Source: Ktedonospora formicarum (GTDB lineage Bacteria; Chloroflexota; Ktedonobacteria; Ktedonobacterales; Ktedonobacteraceae). Taken from it: DNA of 64,000 bases. The DNA is taken from the NCBI RefSeq assembly GCF_016587355.1, contig NZ_BNJF01000002.1, positions 1,240,001 through 1,304,000 on the forward strand. Direction: 5' to 3'. Position 1 is the stretch's first letter; the number at the start of each line of letters is the position of its first letter. This document shows positions 33,417-42,547 of the stretch, in pieces. The position numbers and the translations under genes are program-made. Under the pieces are notes generated by a model. The model had not been told where the DNA came from and did no database searches. It saw nothing but the letters and a program-made list of their open reading frames with translations.

Positions 33417-34637
33417 TTAGGAAAGGAATTGCCCAGAAACGCCTCCAGCTTGCCAGCGCCGTACAGTAGTAATCATTTCTTCCAGGTCATCGAGCATACG
33501 CCCCAGGTCAAGCAACAGAGAGCTACGTACAACCACGCGATACGATGGATGCGTGGATTCCGGTTTGGCTTGTTGCTTGACGGAGGTCTCTTCGCGGTCT
33601 TTTAGAAGCGCGGCCTCTTCTTCTGTGAGCCGTTTCTGGGCCTGTTCCAGTTGCGCGAGCACTCTATTCTCGTCGTGGATCTCTAGTTTGTAGTTCATAC
33701 CAGAGGTCGTGAGTGACACCTGCTGCACTCGTTTGCCTACAAAATCTAGCATCTCACCCATAATGCGAAGTAGCTCTGCATAGCGTTTGGCCCAGGCATA
33801 GAACGTACACATTTCCTCCCATGAATTGCCGGTCTCACTTACGGTCCAGGCGATTCGCTCCATCTGACGCGTCAGTTTTTCCAACATCTCTAGCATGTGA
33901 GGTTGGCCCTCCACAATACCTTGTAGAGATCTTCCCCAGGGGTTAAAGCGTAAATTTTCTCGGCCCAACGCAAGATCACGCTCACTGGCACGTACTTTGC
34001 GCTCGACCGCGTGCATATGCTCATAGATTGCTAACTGGCGCGACGATGCGACTGAGCCTGCAACGGTATCTGCCAGGGTTGGTAGCGTCTGGGCTACCTC
34101 TTGTAACAGGTTCGCTAGCGTCTTCTGGGCTTTGTGCGCATAGGTTGGCGGCGATAGCAGAATACTGAATGCTATACCGATGACACCACCTATCAGCGCG
34201 CCAAGTAAGCGCAAGAGCGGGTAACTCTCTTCCCCCACTCCCACGACCAGGCCCAGCAGCGCGCTGATGGGGATTTGCGTCGCCATGTAGGCTCCCTGCT
34301 TCTGAATGCAAATCCCTATGATGCTGGCAGCGAAGACTACACAAAAGATCGTCCAGACCTGTAGTCCCAGGTAATGGACGATGCCAATAGAAATGCTAAT
34401 ACCGATAATTACACCGAGTACCCGTTCGATACTTTTTTGAATGGTTTGCCAGCCAGTGACCTGAAGCACGATAACCGCTGAGACAGCAGCGAGCGCAGCC
34501 GCCTCAGTTCCCGCCAGGAGAAAGGCAACTTGCCATGAGACTGCGGCTGCCAATGTTTTTTGCAATGCCGCGAGGCCAAGCAGGCCAGCTTTGCGCCATT
34601 TCAGATTATGTTGGATAGTCCATGGTAACGTTCTCAT
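33417..34637 (-). CDS. FUSC/aromatic acid exporter family protein
   Basis: 406 residues. About six membrane helices lie in residues 15-170 (VLQVTGWQTIQKSIERVLGVIIG, GAYMATQIPISALLGLVVG), then a long helical cytosolic half with Glu/Gln-rich segments and a C-terminal region. This matches the ArAE/DUF939 half-size FUSC proteins, presumed exporters of small aromatic or polyamine compounds. It ends 9 bp from the MBL gene on the other strand. Substrate unknown. Confidence 0.85.
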   Translation of the reverse strand: MRTLPWTIQHNLKWRKAGLLGLAALQKTLAAAVSWQVAFLLAGTEAAALAAVSAVIVLQVTGWQTIQKSIERVLGVIIGISISIGIVHYLGLQVWTIFCVVFAASIIGICIQKQGAYMATQIPISALLGLVVGVGEESYPLLRLLGALIGGVIGIAFSILLSPPTYAHKAQKTLANLLQEVAQTLPTLADTVAGSVASSRQLAIYEHMHAVERKVRASERDLALGRENLRFNPWGRSLQGIVEGQPHMLEMLEKLTRQMERIAWTVSETGNSWEEMCTFYAWAKRYAELLRIMGEMLDFVGKRVQQVSLTTSGMNYKLEIHDENRVLAQLEQAQKRLTEEEAALLKDREETSVKQQAKPESTHPSYRVVVRSSLLLDLGRMLDDLEEMITTVRRWQAGGVSGQFLS

Positions 34638-34737
34638 GCCCTGTTCTTTGCTGCTTTATTAGTCTATGTATATCTAGCATAGCCACATCCGCAAACCCCA
34701 CCTCATGGCAGTAAGAGTGTTCCCTTATTCCAAGTGC

Positions 34738-35604
34738 TCAGTCACATTCGCGATTAGGATGAGGCATATTCTGATAGCGTGTTGGGGGGCGGAGACGCTT
34801 AAAGCCAGTGACCGTAAAGTAGCTGAGAGCTGCGAGCGCTGAGATATAAAAGCCAACGGGCCAGTGTCCAAGTAATCCAAGCAGCAAGCCAATCCAGGTG
34901 AAGGCTAGCCCCAGAAGCAGCGTGAGCCAGAGCGCGACCAGGGGACGATTGGTTAGCTGGCGCGCGATAGCTGCCGGTACGATCAGAAGCGCGAAGACTA
35001 GCAGTACTCCCACGACCTGCACCGCCTCAGTGACAGTGACGGCAATCAAAAGCAGGAAGATGACGGAGAGTAGGCGCACAGGGATGCCGCGCGCCTGTGC
35101 TACTTCTGGATCAATAGAACTAAATAGCAGGGGACGGAAGATGAGAGCTAGCACGCCAATGACGATCAGGCCAACGATGAGCGTGACAAGCATGTCATTA
35201 TGCGAAACGCTCCATAGCGAACCGAAGAGTACGCCAACTGTTTGTGTCGCATATTGGGTATAGATATTGAGAAAGAGGACACCTAGCCCAAGAGCGAACG
35301 AGAGCACTATTCCAGTCTCGATATCTCGCCCCTGTAGGCGTTTATCCAGAGCACCCATACCCAACGCGGCGAGTAGCGTTAGCGCGAACATTCCTGTTAA
35401 TGAACTCAGGCCAAGAAGCGCCGCGCCCGTCGCCCCTGCGAAACCAACATGTGAGAGAGCATGTCCGGCGAAGGCTTGTGAGCGCAAGACCACAAAGTAG
35501 CCCACGATAGCGGTCACGATGGCAACCATGGTGCCAGCCAGAAAGGCATTACGCACGAATTCCTGATTCTGATAGAGTTGAAATAGTTCGAGTAATGTTG
35601 ACAT
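34738..35604 (-). CDS. metal ABC transporter permease (ABC-3 family), second of pair
   Basis: 288 residues with eight or so membrane helices, of the ZnuB/MntB/TroC family: VVLRSQAFAGHALSHVGFAGA is the typical N-terminal block, with DPEVAQARGIPVRLL in the cytosolic loop and VQVVGVLLVFALLIVPAA. It imports zinc, manganese or iron with an ATPase and a binding protein, neither of which is in the window. It starts 22 bp after the first permease. The two are homologous and probably a tandem duplication forming a heterodimer. Confidence 0.92.
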   Translation of the reverse strand: MSTLLELFQLYQNQEFVRNAFLAGTMVAIVTAIVGYFVVLRSQAFAGHALSHVGFAGATGAALLGLSSLTGMFALTLLAALGMGALDKRLQGRDIETGIVLSFALGLGVLFLNIYTQYATQTVGVLFGSLWSVSHNDMLVTLIVGLIVIGVLALIFRPLLFSSIDPEVAQARGIPVRLLSVIFLLLIAVTVTEAVQVVGVLLVFALLIVPAAIARQLTNRPLVALWLTLLLGLAFTWIGLLLGLLGHWPVGFYISALAALSYFTVTGFKRLRPPTRYQNMPHPNRECD

Positions 35605-35626
35605 TATCTAGTCTCTCCCTCGTCTT

Positions 35627-36520
35627 CTAGCGCGAGGGCACGCTAATTTTCATATCTTCGGGCACACTTTGGGCGCTCCGCTCTTGTGCCAGATTTTCCG
35701 ATAACTCGCGCCCCTTCTTTCCTAGCCAGAGAGGAGAGAGCAGGCGTACCGGGAGGTAGATGACGAAGGCCAGTGCCGTTATAAAGAAGCTAACTGGTAA
35801 CAAGGTGTTAGCCGCCAGAAAGATTGCCAACCAGGTATAGGCGATGCTTAGTGCGATGGAGAGGATGAGAGTCTTGCCAGGGGAGTGAACGATGCGCATA
35901 GCAGTCGCGGCTGGTCCAACCAGAAGTGTAAAGATCAGTAGAATTCCCACAACCTGCACCGAGATAGAGATCGTAATCGCGACAATTATCAGGAAGAGGA
36001 TACCTAGCAGGCGTACGGGTACTCCTCGGGTATGGGCCACTTCGGGGTCACATGAGCTAAAGAGCAAGGGACGGAATAAGAAGGCAATCACTCCCAGGCA
36101 GAGAACACAGAAGATCACATTTACCATCACATCGAAGTGGCTGATTCCTAGAATAGTTCCAAAGAGGATGCTATATGCTCGCTCAGCATAGCCTTTGTAG
36201 ATTGAGAGGAAGAGAATGCCCAGCGATAATGCGAAGGTCATGATTACGCCAATAGCGACGTCGCTTTCGCGGACTTCTTTGCTAATTAAGCCGATACCGA
36301 TACCGGAACCAACCGTAAAGGCGAGCAAGCCGAACACAGGGTCCACACCAAGCAGGACAGCCCCCGCAGCGCCAGCGAATCCAATGTGTGAGAGGGCATG
36401 GCCTGAAAAGGTCAGGCCACGTAGCACCAGGAAATAGCCAACGACAGCGGCTATGATCGCGACGCACGTCCCGGCGAAGAACGCGTTCTGTATAAAGGGG
36501 TACATAAGAATGTCAAACAT
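35627..36520 (-). CDS. metal ABC transporter permease (ABC-3 family), first of pair
   Basis: 297 residues from ATG 36520 (MFDILMYPFIQNAFFAGT), which gives a normal N-terminus; an upstream in-frame extension of 33 residues has no support. The blocks YFLVLRGLTFSGHALSHIGF, CDPEVAHTRGVPVRLLG and VQVVGILLIFTLLVGPAA parallel those of the neighbour. It is first in the two-gene operon behind a promoter and a palindrome suited to a metal regulator. No ATPase is adjacent, so it must use one encoded elsewhere. Confidence 0.92.
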   Translation of the reverse strand: MFDILMYPFIQNAFFAGTCVAIIAAVVGYFLVLRGLTFSGHALSHIGFAGAAGAVLLGVDPVFGLLAFTVGSGIGIGLISKEVRESDVAIGVIMTFALSLGILFLSIYKGYAERAYSILFGTILGISHFDVMVNVIFCVLCLGVIAFLFRPLLFSSCDPEVAHTRGVPVRLLGILFLIIVAITISISVQVVGILLIFTLLVGPAATAMRIVHSPGKTLILSIALSIAYTWLAIFLAANTLLPVSFFITALAFVIYLPVRLLSPLWLGKKGRELSENLAQERSAQSVPEDMKISVPSR

Positions 36521-36586
36521 GCTTGCGATGAGGCCCTTTCCTTGCCAACCAGTGCTAAACTGTGATCCTTGCGTGATTCCATAAAT

Positions 36587-36639
36587 TGATACTTTGTATC
36601 GTTTGTCACAGCATAGCATAAGCGCGAAAACCCTGTCAA
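36587..36639 (-). promoter_or_regulatory. promoter and candidate metal-regulator site for the permease pair
   Basis: On the minus strand TTGACA (36639-36634), an 18-bp spacer and TATGCT (36615-36610) precede GATAC-AAA-GTATC (36600-36588), a perfect palindrome at the expected start region. Its form resembles Zur/MntR-type boxes but the regulator is not identified. Confidence 0.45.
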
Positions 36640-36901
36640 ATAATGGTACAACGTCTCAATCGCCCAGACGGGGCGTGCTACTCGTCCTCGCGATAAAACC
36701 ACAAGCTATTATCTACTTTGCTGCTCGAATGAGCACATTCTTGTCACTCTTATTGACACATGCTCGCAACCGGTACCTGTTACGCTTGACAAATGATGAG
36801 AGCGATCAGGCCGCAAACGTGTAAGAGTGTTGCCAGAGGAGGCATAAGGCTCCGTCTGGTGAGGTCGCTCCCAAGATTGGATAAATAGGAGAAGGTAGAA
36901 A

Positions 36902-38530
36902 ATGCGACATGTTTTGCCAGGGACGACAAAGCGTGGAATACGGCTCCTTGTGCTTTCAGCACTCCTGATGGCTGTATTTGCGTTGTTCCCACATACGGTG
37001 CGTGCGGCTGAAGTCTATTTCAGTGATGGTTTTGAGAGTGGCGATACCAGTAAATGGACGTTTAATAACAGCGACATGAATGGTCAGGCCACAGTTCAGA
37101 CGCAGGTGGCACACACAGGTACACACGCCCTTGCCCTGACCAACACCTTTAATCCCGGTCAGATAAGTTATGTGTATACGGCCCTTTCTGGCCCACAAAC
37201 GAAAGCCTATACCCGTTTCTATGTGCGTTACTCAACTTTTGATGGACTCTCCAGTGGCACTGAACTGGCGATTGGTCGTAACAATAACGATAGTAGCGTC
37301 TGGGGTGTCGACTTTGACCGTGATGTGCATGGCCTGGATGTCTATTTCTGGGATAATCAGGGGCAAGTGCATAGTTTCATTAGCCCGTCAAATCTTTTGA
37401 AAGTCAACACATGGTATTGTGTCGAGGTCTATGTCAATTCTGTAACGAATGGACATGGTGAGGTCTGGGTTAATGGTACCTCCATTGGCTCAGTCGATGC
37501 TAACATGTCAAATGCTAACCCATACTCGCGGTTGATGTTCTTCGACAAGGTTGCTACCACAACCTATATTGATGATGTTGTGGTCTCTGACACCTACAAT
37601 GGTCCTACCAATGCTGGACCCGATGTCAACTTTGCTCCCAGTAGCGTGGATTTTGACGAGTTAGGTGTGAATAGCACCGCTTCGCGTACTGTTACTTTAT
37701 CAAATACTGGAGCCTCCGCACTTGGGATTAGTAATATCAGTATAAGCGGTACGAATGCGAGCGATTTCGCACAAACAAATACCTGTGGCAGCTCGCTTGC
37801 CAGTGGTGGATCGTGTACGATCACGGTAAGTTTCCATCCTCCCGCGACTGGGAGTAGGAGCGCATCGCTCAATATCGCGACCAGTGCCAGTGGTACTCCC
37901 TACTCGATACCGCTCAGTGGTATCGGCGTGACGCAGGTGAGCTACTTCCAGGACAATTTTGAAACCGGCAACTTCACGAAGTGGACATTCACGAACGCCG
38001 ATAGTACGGGGCAAGCCAGTGTACAGACGAGTGTGACACATGGTGGCACGAATGCTGCTGCCTTTATCAATAGTGCCAACCAGTACAGCTACATCTACAC
38101 TACTATGCCCTCAGGCCCGGTCACACAGAGTTTCACGCGTCTCTACTTCCGCATCAGTGATACCTCGATTGGCACTGACATCGCGCTTGGACGCAATAAC
38201 AACGGTAACAATGCCTGGGAGATTGTCTACAACTCGGGGACAAAAGGGCTTGATGCCTTCATCTGGGGCAATAATGGTCAGATCTATACGCTTTCGTCGC
38301 CTGCAAACGGCATCCAGGCTAACACCTGGTATAGCGTTGAGATAGCTCTGAATCAGGTTACAAGCGGTCACGCTGAGTTGTGGCTGAATGGGACCTCTGT
38401 GGGGGCGGTCGACAATGATCTCTCGACTACGCAGCACTACTCGCGCTTGATGGTGCTCAATACCTCCACCAATCATCTCTATATTGATGATATCAATGTC
38501 AGCGCTAGCTACAATGGCCCAATAAGCTAA
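36902..38530 (+). CDS. secreted protein with duplicated LamG-like domains around a choice-of-anchor/ASPM-like domain
   Basis: 542 residues. The signal peptide is about residues 1-36 (LLVLSALLMAVFALFP...VRAAE). A LamG/concanavalin-like beta-sandwich (36-235; FSDGFESGDTSKWTF, RLMFFDKVATTTYIDDVVVS) is followed by an immunoglobulin-like choice-of-anchor D domain (about 245-345; VDFDELGVNSTASRTVTLSN, GSCTITVSFHPP). A second LamG-like copy (350-542; NFETGNFTKWTF, RLMVLNTSTNHLYIDDINVS) completes it. The two copies align along their length, so an internal duplication is clear. A surface glycan-binding or adhesin role is likely. No catalytic site is seen. Confidence 0.85.
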   Translation: MRHVLPGTTKRGIRLLVLSALLMAVFALFPHTVRAAEVYFSDGFESGDTSKWTFNNSDMNGQATVQTQVAHTGTHALALTNTFNPGQISYVYTALSGPQTKAYTRFYVRYSTFDGLSSGTELAIGRNNNDSSVWGVDFDRDVHGLDVYFWDNQGQVHSFISPSNLLKVNTWYCVEVYVNSVTNGHGEVWVNGTSIGSVDANMSNANPYSRLMFFDKVATTTYIDDVVVSDTYNGPTNAGPDVNFAPSSVDFDELGVNSTASRTVTLSNTGASALGISNISISGTNASDFAQTNTCGSSLASGGSCTITVSFHPPATGSRSASLNIATSASGTPYSIPLSGIGVTQVSYFQDNFETGNFTKWTFTNADSTGQASVQTSVTHGGTNAAAFINSANQYSYIYTTMPSGPVTQSFTRLYFRISDTSIGTDIALGRNNNGNNAWEIVYNSGTKGLDAFIWGNNGQIYTLSSPANGIQANTWYSVEIALNQVTSGHAELWLNGTSVGAVDNDLSTTQHYSRLMVLNTSTNHLYIDDINVSASYNGPIS

Positions 38531-38565
38531 TCTCTCCAGTAGACTAGCTGTTACTCTTCCTCACT

Positions 38566-38615
38566 AAGGGGTGGGAGCGTTCTCTGCGATCGTGTGCGCA
38601 TGGACCTCCCACCCT
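38566..38615 (+). terminator. terminator after the LamG-like gene
   Basis: AAGGGGTGGGAG (38566-38577) pairs with CTCCCACCCTT (38606-38615 region) with one bulge, followed by ATCTTG. It lies 36 bp after the stop. The remaining gap to 38822 shows no gene. Confidence 0.6.
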
Positions 38616-38822
38616 TATCTTGCCTGCTTGAAGTGGCGCTAGATGATTATTCCGAGAGGAGAGCCATCTTTGTGAGAGGCTGCCTCCCCATTCGTTCAGT
38701 CTCGCTGTCCCGTTTATGCTATACTAAGCGAGGATCAATAGAGGATGACAAATGGTATCGCCGCACCCAGCCCTCTCGAAAAAGAAACTCGATTGCGCGG
38801 AGATAGAAGAAAGGTAGTTTAG

Positions 38823-40544
38823 ATGTATACCCAACTTCCACAGACAAGCGAAGAGTTTGAAAGTCTTCGCTGGGCCGATATAGAGCCCTGGTATCAGGAG
38901 CTTACCTCAACTGACCTCTCAACAGAAACCCTAGCACCCTGGCTTGCTCAATGGTCTCAATTAGGTGCGCTTGTTGATGAGACCAGGACGCGGAATGAGA
39001 TTGAGTGCACACGGAACACGGCGGATCAAGAGCGGGCTGAGCGCCAGCAGCGCTTTCTAAATGAGGTGAACGCCCCGGCACAGCCGTATGAGCAGCAACT
39101 CAAGCAGAAGCTACTGGAGAGTGGCCTGGAAGTTGAGAATTTCGTGGGCCCTATGCGCAATTTGCGTGCGGAGGCCTCTATTTTTAATGAGGCAAACCTT
39201 CCTCTCCTAAACGAGGAGCAAAGTTTGGCGACGGAGTATCTTCGTGTCAAAGGTGAGCAGACAGTGCAATGGGAAGGGGAGGAGAAAAGCGCTGCTTCAT
39301 TACACCCTGTCCTGCTTGAACATGATCGGGACAGGCGAGAGCAAGCCTGGCGTACTGTGAGCGAGCGCCAGATTGCTGATCGAGAGACGCTGAATACTCT
39401 CTGGACCAAGAATTTCCAGCTTCGCCAGGAGATTGCGCGCAATGCTGGATATGAAAATTACCGCGATTATCGCTGGCTTCAGGTCCATCGCTTCGACTAC
39501 ACACCTGAAGATTGCAAGGCTTTCCTGGCTGCGATTGAGCAAGTTATTGTACCAGCAGCTAGTAAGCTATGGGAGAAGCGCAGGCAGAAATTGGGTGTCG
39601 AAACGATTCGGCCCTGGGATACCAATGTCAATCCATACGAAGAGGTCGCTCCTCGTCTAGTGACGGACATTGATGAGATGTTGCGACAGTTTCAAAAGTT
39701 GTTCCAGCATATCGATCCAGAGCTTGGCTCGTACTTTGAGACGATGATTCAGGAACAGCTCTTTGACCTGGATGATCGTCCATCTAAGGCTCCTGGAGGC
39801 TACAACCTGCCCTATGAAGTTAAGCGATTACCCTTCATCTTTGGGCGTGTGACTTCTCTGACAGATGCTATTGATCTGATCTGCCACGAAGCAGGTCATG
39901 CCTTCCATGTCTTTGAGATGCGTCAGCTTCCATACCTGGAACAGCACAGAGAACATTCACTTCCGGCAGAGTTTGCTGAGGTTGCTTCAACAAGTATGGA
40001 GTTTATTGGCTCCATGCATCTACCAGATGCCGGTATCGCTACGCTCGAGGAGACGGCACTTCTTCGCAGAGCTCACCTTGAGCATATGATTTTGTGGCTC
40101 CTTCCTAGCGTGGCGCGCGGTGATGCCTTCCAGCATTGGGCTTATGAGAACCCTGAGCTAGCGCAAGATCCCGCACAGTGCGATCAGAAGTGGCAGGAGT
40201 TGACTCAGCGCTTTTTGCCCGAAGTTGATTGGAGTGGCCTCGACGCAGTTCTCAAAACAGGTTGGCAGAATATTCTGCACTTCCATTGCTATCCCTTCTA
40301 CTATGTGGAATATGGTTTTGCGGCCCTTGGCGCGATCCAGGTTTGGGCTAACTATCTGAAAGATCCACAGGCTGCTATACAACAATATCGCCATGCGCTC
40401 TCGCTTGGTGCTACGAGAACCATCCCAGAACTGTTCGCGGCTGCCGGAGCACAGTTCGCGTTTGATGCGGAGGCCGTGCAATCGGCGCTAGATCTTCTAT
40501 TGCAGAACCTCGAAGAGCTAGAAGCAACGGCAAGCCCGCAGTAA
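38823..40544 (+). CDS. M3 family oligoendopeptidase
   Basis: 573 residues, a cytosolic zinc metallopeptidase. The HExxH site is ICHEAGHAFH with His355 and His359; the third ligand is in the downstream PAEFAEVASTSMEFIGS. The PepF/thimet-like helical fold is supported by GGYNLPYEVKRLPFIFG and YYVEYGFAALGA near the C-terminus. It cleaves short peptides after import. The ATG at 38823 follows GAAAGGTAG. It is monocistronic. A pepF symbol would be plausible but the subfamily is not certain. Confidence 0.93.
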   Translation: MYTQLPQTSEEFESLRWADIEPWYQELTSTDLSTETLAPWLAQWSQLGALVDETRTRNEIECTRNTADQERAERQQRFLNEVNAPAQPYEQQLKQKLLESGLEVENFVGPMRNLRAEASIFNEANLPLLNEEQSLATEYLRVKGEQTVQWEGEEKSAASLHPVLLEHDRDRREQAWRTVSERQIADRETLNTLWTKNFQLRQEIARNAGYENYRDYRWLQVHRFDYTPEDCKAFLAAIEQVIVPAASKLWEKRRQKLGVETIRPWDTNVNPYEEVAPRLVTDIDEMLRQFQKLFQHIDPELGSYFETMIQEQLFDLDDRPSKAPGGYNLPYEVKRLPFIFGRVTSLTDAIDLICHEAGHAFHVFEMRQLPYLEQHREHSLPAEFAEVASTSMEFIGSMHLPDAGIATLEETALLRRAHLEHMILWLLPSVARGDAFQHWAYENPELAQDPAQCDQKWQELTQRFLPEVDWSGLDAVLKTGWQNILHFHCYPFYYVEYGFAALGAIQVWANYLKDPQAAIQQYRHALSLGATRTIPELFAAAGAQFAFDAEAVQSALDLLLQNLEELEATASPQ

Positions 40545-40663
40545 GTTTTATTTGCTGTTGCTTTTAGTATAGCTTTTGCGTCCTGTGTGATGTTGAGAGA
40601 GGGTAAGTATCAGATTTGATTTGGTACTTGCCTTCTCTTATGGTATTTTGGGTGCATAAAGAT

Positions 40664-40726
40664 CTTATGCGGAAACCAGCGCTGCTAGTCGCGGCTAGCG
40701 CAAAGCGCTCAGGGTTCCTTATAAGG
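40664..40726. repeat. intergenic palindromic repeat, copy C
   Basis: CTTATGCGGAAACC at one end and GGTTCCTTATAAGG at the other form terminal inverted repeats. The interior CGCGGCTAGCGC matches the reverse complement of copy A. It lies in the leader of the second EamA gene. Confidence 0.6.
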
Positions 40727-40762
40727 AGAAGATACCAGAGAATAGGAAATACTACCGACTAC

Positions 40763-41710
40763 ATGAGCACACCTTCGCCAACAACTATGGAAAGTACCAG
40801 TACAACTCTGGTACTGTTGCCCCTGACGCGTCAGCGTAAGTATCTGTATTTCGCGTTGATGATCCTGGCGACGCTGATCTGGGGAAGCACGTTCCTGATA
40901 GTTCAGGAGACGATCAAGCTTACAGGAGTCATGACGTTCCTGGCTCTGCGTTTTAGCATTGGTGCTCTGGCGCTTATCGTGATTTTTCACAGGCGTTTGC
41001 GCAAGCTGACACGCTATGAATTCTTTGCTGGTAGCCTGATTGGGCTCTTTCTATTTGCTGGCTATGTTCTACAGACGGCGGGATTGCGCTACACGACATC
41101 CAGCGAAGCCGCTTTCATTACCGGACTGTACGTTCCGTTTGTGACGCTGCTATCCCTTTTTATCTTGCGTCAGGTTCCAACTCGCCTGGCAGTTTTAGGC
41201 GTGGTTCTTTCCTTTGTGGGGCTAACGCTGTTATCCACAAACAAAGAACTGGCGCTTACCTTTGGCATTGGGGAGTTGCTAATGCTTGGCTGTGCTGTAG
41301 CCAATGCCTTGCATATCGTATCTGTCAGCAAATTTGCGCCCAAGGCTGACCCGATGAATCTGGCTACTGTGCAAGTGGCGCTGACTGCTTTGCTCAGTGC
41401 CCTCGCGATTCCTATTGCTGGTGAGCCGCTCGTTATGCCAACGCTTCCGGTCTGGCTCTCGGCACTCTTTATGGGGGTCATGGCTACAGCTTTCTGTTTG
41501 GCGCTTATGAACAGGGTACAGCAGTCGGTTAGTAGTACGCAGGCGACGTTAATCTATGCTTTGGAGCCAGTCTGGGCGGGCGTTTTCGGCTATGCTGTTG
41601 GCGAATCGCTCACACCGCTTGGTTGGATTGGATGTGCCTGTATTTTCCTGGGTATGGTGATAGGCGAGCTACGTCTCTGGCCTCGGCGCAAGCGCGAACA
41701 AATTGTTTGA
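40763..41710 (+). CDS. DMT superfamily transporter (EamA), second
   Basis: 315 residues, ten helices in two EamA repeats: YFALMILATLIWGSTFLIVQ opens repeat 1, and ALMNRVQQSVSSTQATLIYALEP is the usual repeat 2 block. The ATG at 40763 is chosen because the in-frame upstream extension would be translated from repeat copy C. It is unrelated in close detail to the first EamA gene. It ends at a very strong 24-bp stem. Substrate unknown. Confidence 0.9.
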   Translation: MSTPSPTTMESTSTTLVLLPLTRQRKYLYFALMILATLIWGSTFLIVQETIKLTGVMTFLALRFSIGALALIVIFHRRLRKLTRYEFFAGSLIGLFLFAGYVLQTAGLRYTTSSEAAFITGLYVPFVTLLSLFILRQVPTRLAVLGVVLSFVGLTLLSTNKELALTFGIGELLMLGCAVANALHIVSVSKFAPKADPMNLATVQVALTALLSALAIPIAGEPLVMPTLPVWLSALFMGVMATAFCLALMNRVQQSVSSTQATLIYALEPVWAGVFGYAVGESLTPLGWIGCACIFLGMVIGELRLWPRRKREQIV

Positions 41711-41721
41711 AAAGTATTGCA

Positions 41722-41773
41722 ACTCACAATGAATGGAGCTTCCTCGCATGAGGAAGCTCCATTCATTGTGAGT
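41722..41773. terminator. 24-bp perfect terminator stem
   Basis: 41722-41745 is exactly complementary to 41750-41773 with a GCAT loop, between convergent genes. Either strand could be terminated. Confidence 0.85.
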
Positions 41774-41774
41774 C

Positions 41775-42347
41775 TTAATTGACAGAGGGAAGGGGAGTAG
41801 TAGCGGGACGTAGGCGCCAAACAAACCATGCTATGCCTACGCCGAGTAGTGTGCTTATGCATAAAGCTATAATTGAGCCCAACAGGTCCGGCTTGAGTAC
41901 CATCAGGTAGATAATGCCAATGGCGAGGCCGTTCATGCCCAGTATTGAGGACCAGAGCAGTGGATCACGACTTTGACGTGCCAGCGCATCGGGGATAGGT
42001 CCATCGGAGGCTACCAGTGAGGCTTTATGAATAGCCCTGAGACGGCGGGTATTGATTAACGGTCCCAACCCACTTAATACAAGCAGAGCCACCACCGAGG
42101 CGTTGATCCATGCCGTTGACCAACCCCAGGTGTTAAATGTCAGGTGCATACCTGGGAGGAGCGTGAGGAGAAAGGAGATGATAAAAATCCGTATCAAGAC
42201 CTTATGCGAGCTGCACCACACTCTTACCTGTTCAACAGTGCGTGCGTGAACAATGCCTATCAAGCTGGCTGTTTGCAGGCTAATGGCGATGAACAACCCC
42301 ACTACGCCAACAATGTGTAAAAATAATGGATACGAATACGATGCCAT
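41775..42347 (-). CDS. DUF2269-like integral membrane protein
   Basis: 190 residues with four or five hydrophobic helices (LFLHIVGVVGLFIAISL, FIISFLLTLLPGMHL, ASVVALLVLSGLGPL, IGIIYLMVLKPDLLGSII) and no catalytic motif. The layout resembles predicted membrane proteins of the DUF2269/copper-resistance-like group; this is a tentative match. ATG 42347 has AGGAG 10 nt upstream; a TTG at 42350 would be at 7 nt. It is monocistronic. Function unknown. Confidence 0.75.
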   Translation of the reverse strand: MASYSYPLFLHIVGVVGLFIAISLQTASLIGIVHARTVEQVRVWCSSHKVLIRIFIISFLLTLLPGMHLTFNTWGWSTAWINASVVALLVLSGLGPLINTRRLRAIHKASLVASDGPIPDALARQSRDPLLWSSILGMNGLAIGIIYLMVLKPDLLGSIIALCISTLLGVGIAWFVWRLRPATTPLPSVN

Positions 42348-42484
42348 CAATACAACACTCCTTTTTAAAGCCGCTAAGGTATAATAAACTACTCTCCTTC
42401 CATAATAATGACTTACTGCATGAAGGCATCGAAATATATGCCATTAGGTATTCGATAGGAAGAGGCTTCTCAAGTGCGCAAAAG

Positions 42485-42528
42485 CGCCAGGGTCATAGCC
42501 AGTTTTGTTCAGCCGTGACTCTGGCGCC
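42485..42528 (-). terminator. terminator of the second P450
   Basis: GCGCCAGGGTCA (42485-42496) pairs with TGACTCTGGCGC (42517-42528), one mismatch. On the minus strand it lies 20 bp after the P450 stop. The 42351-42547 gap shows nothing else. Confidence 0.6.
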
Positions 42529-42547
42529 TGTTACATTTCTATAGAGG

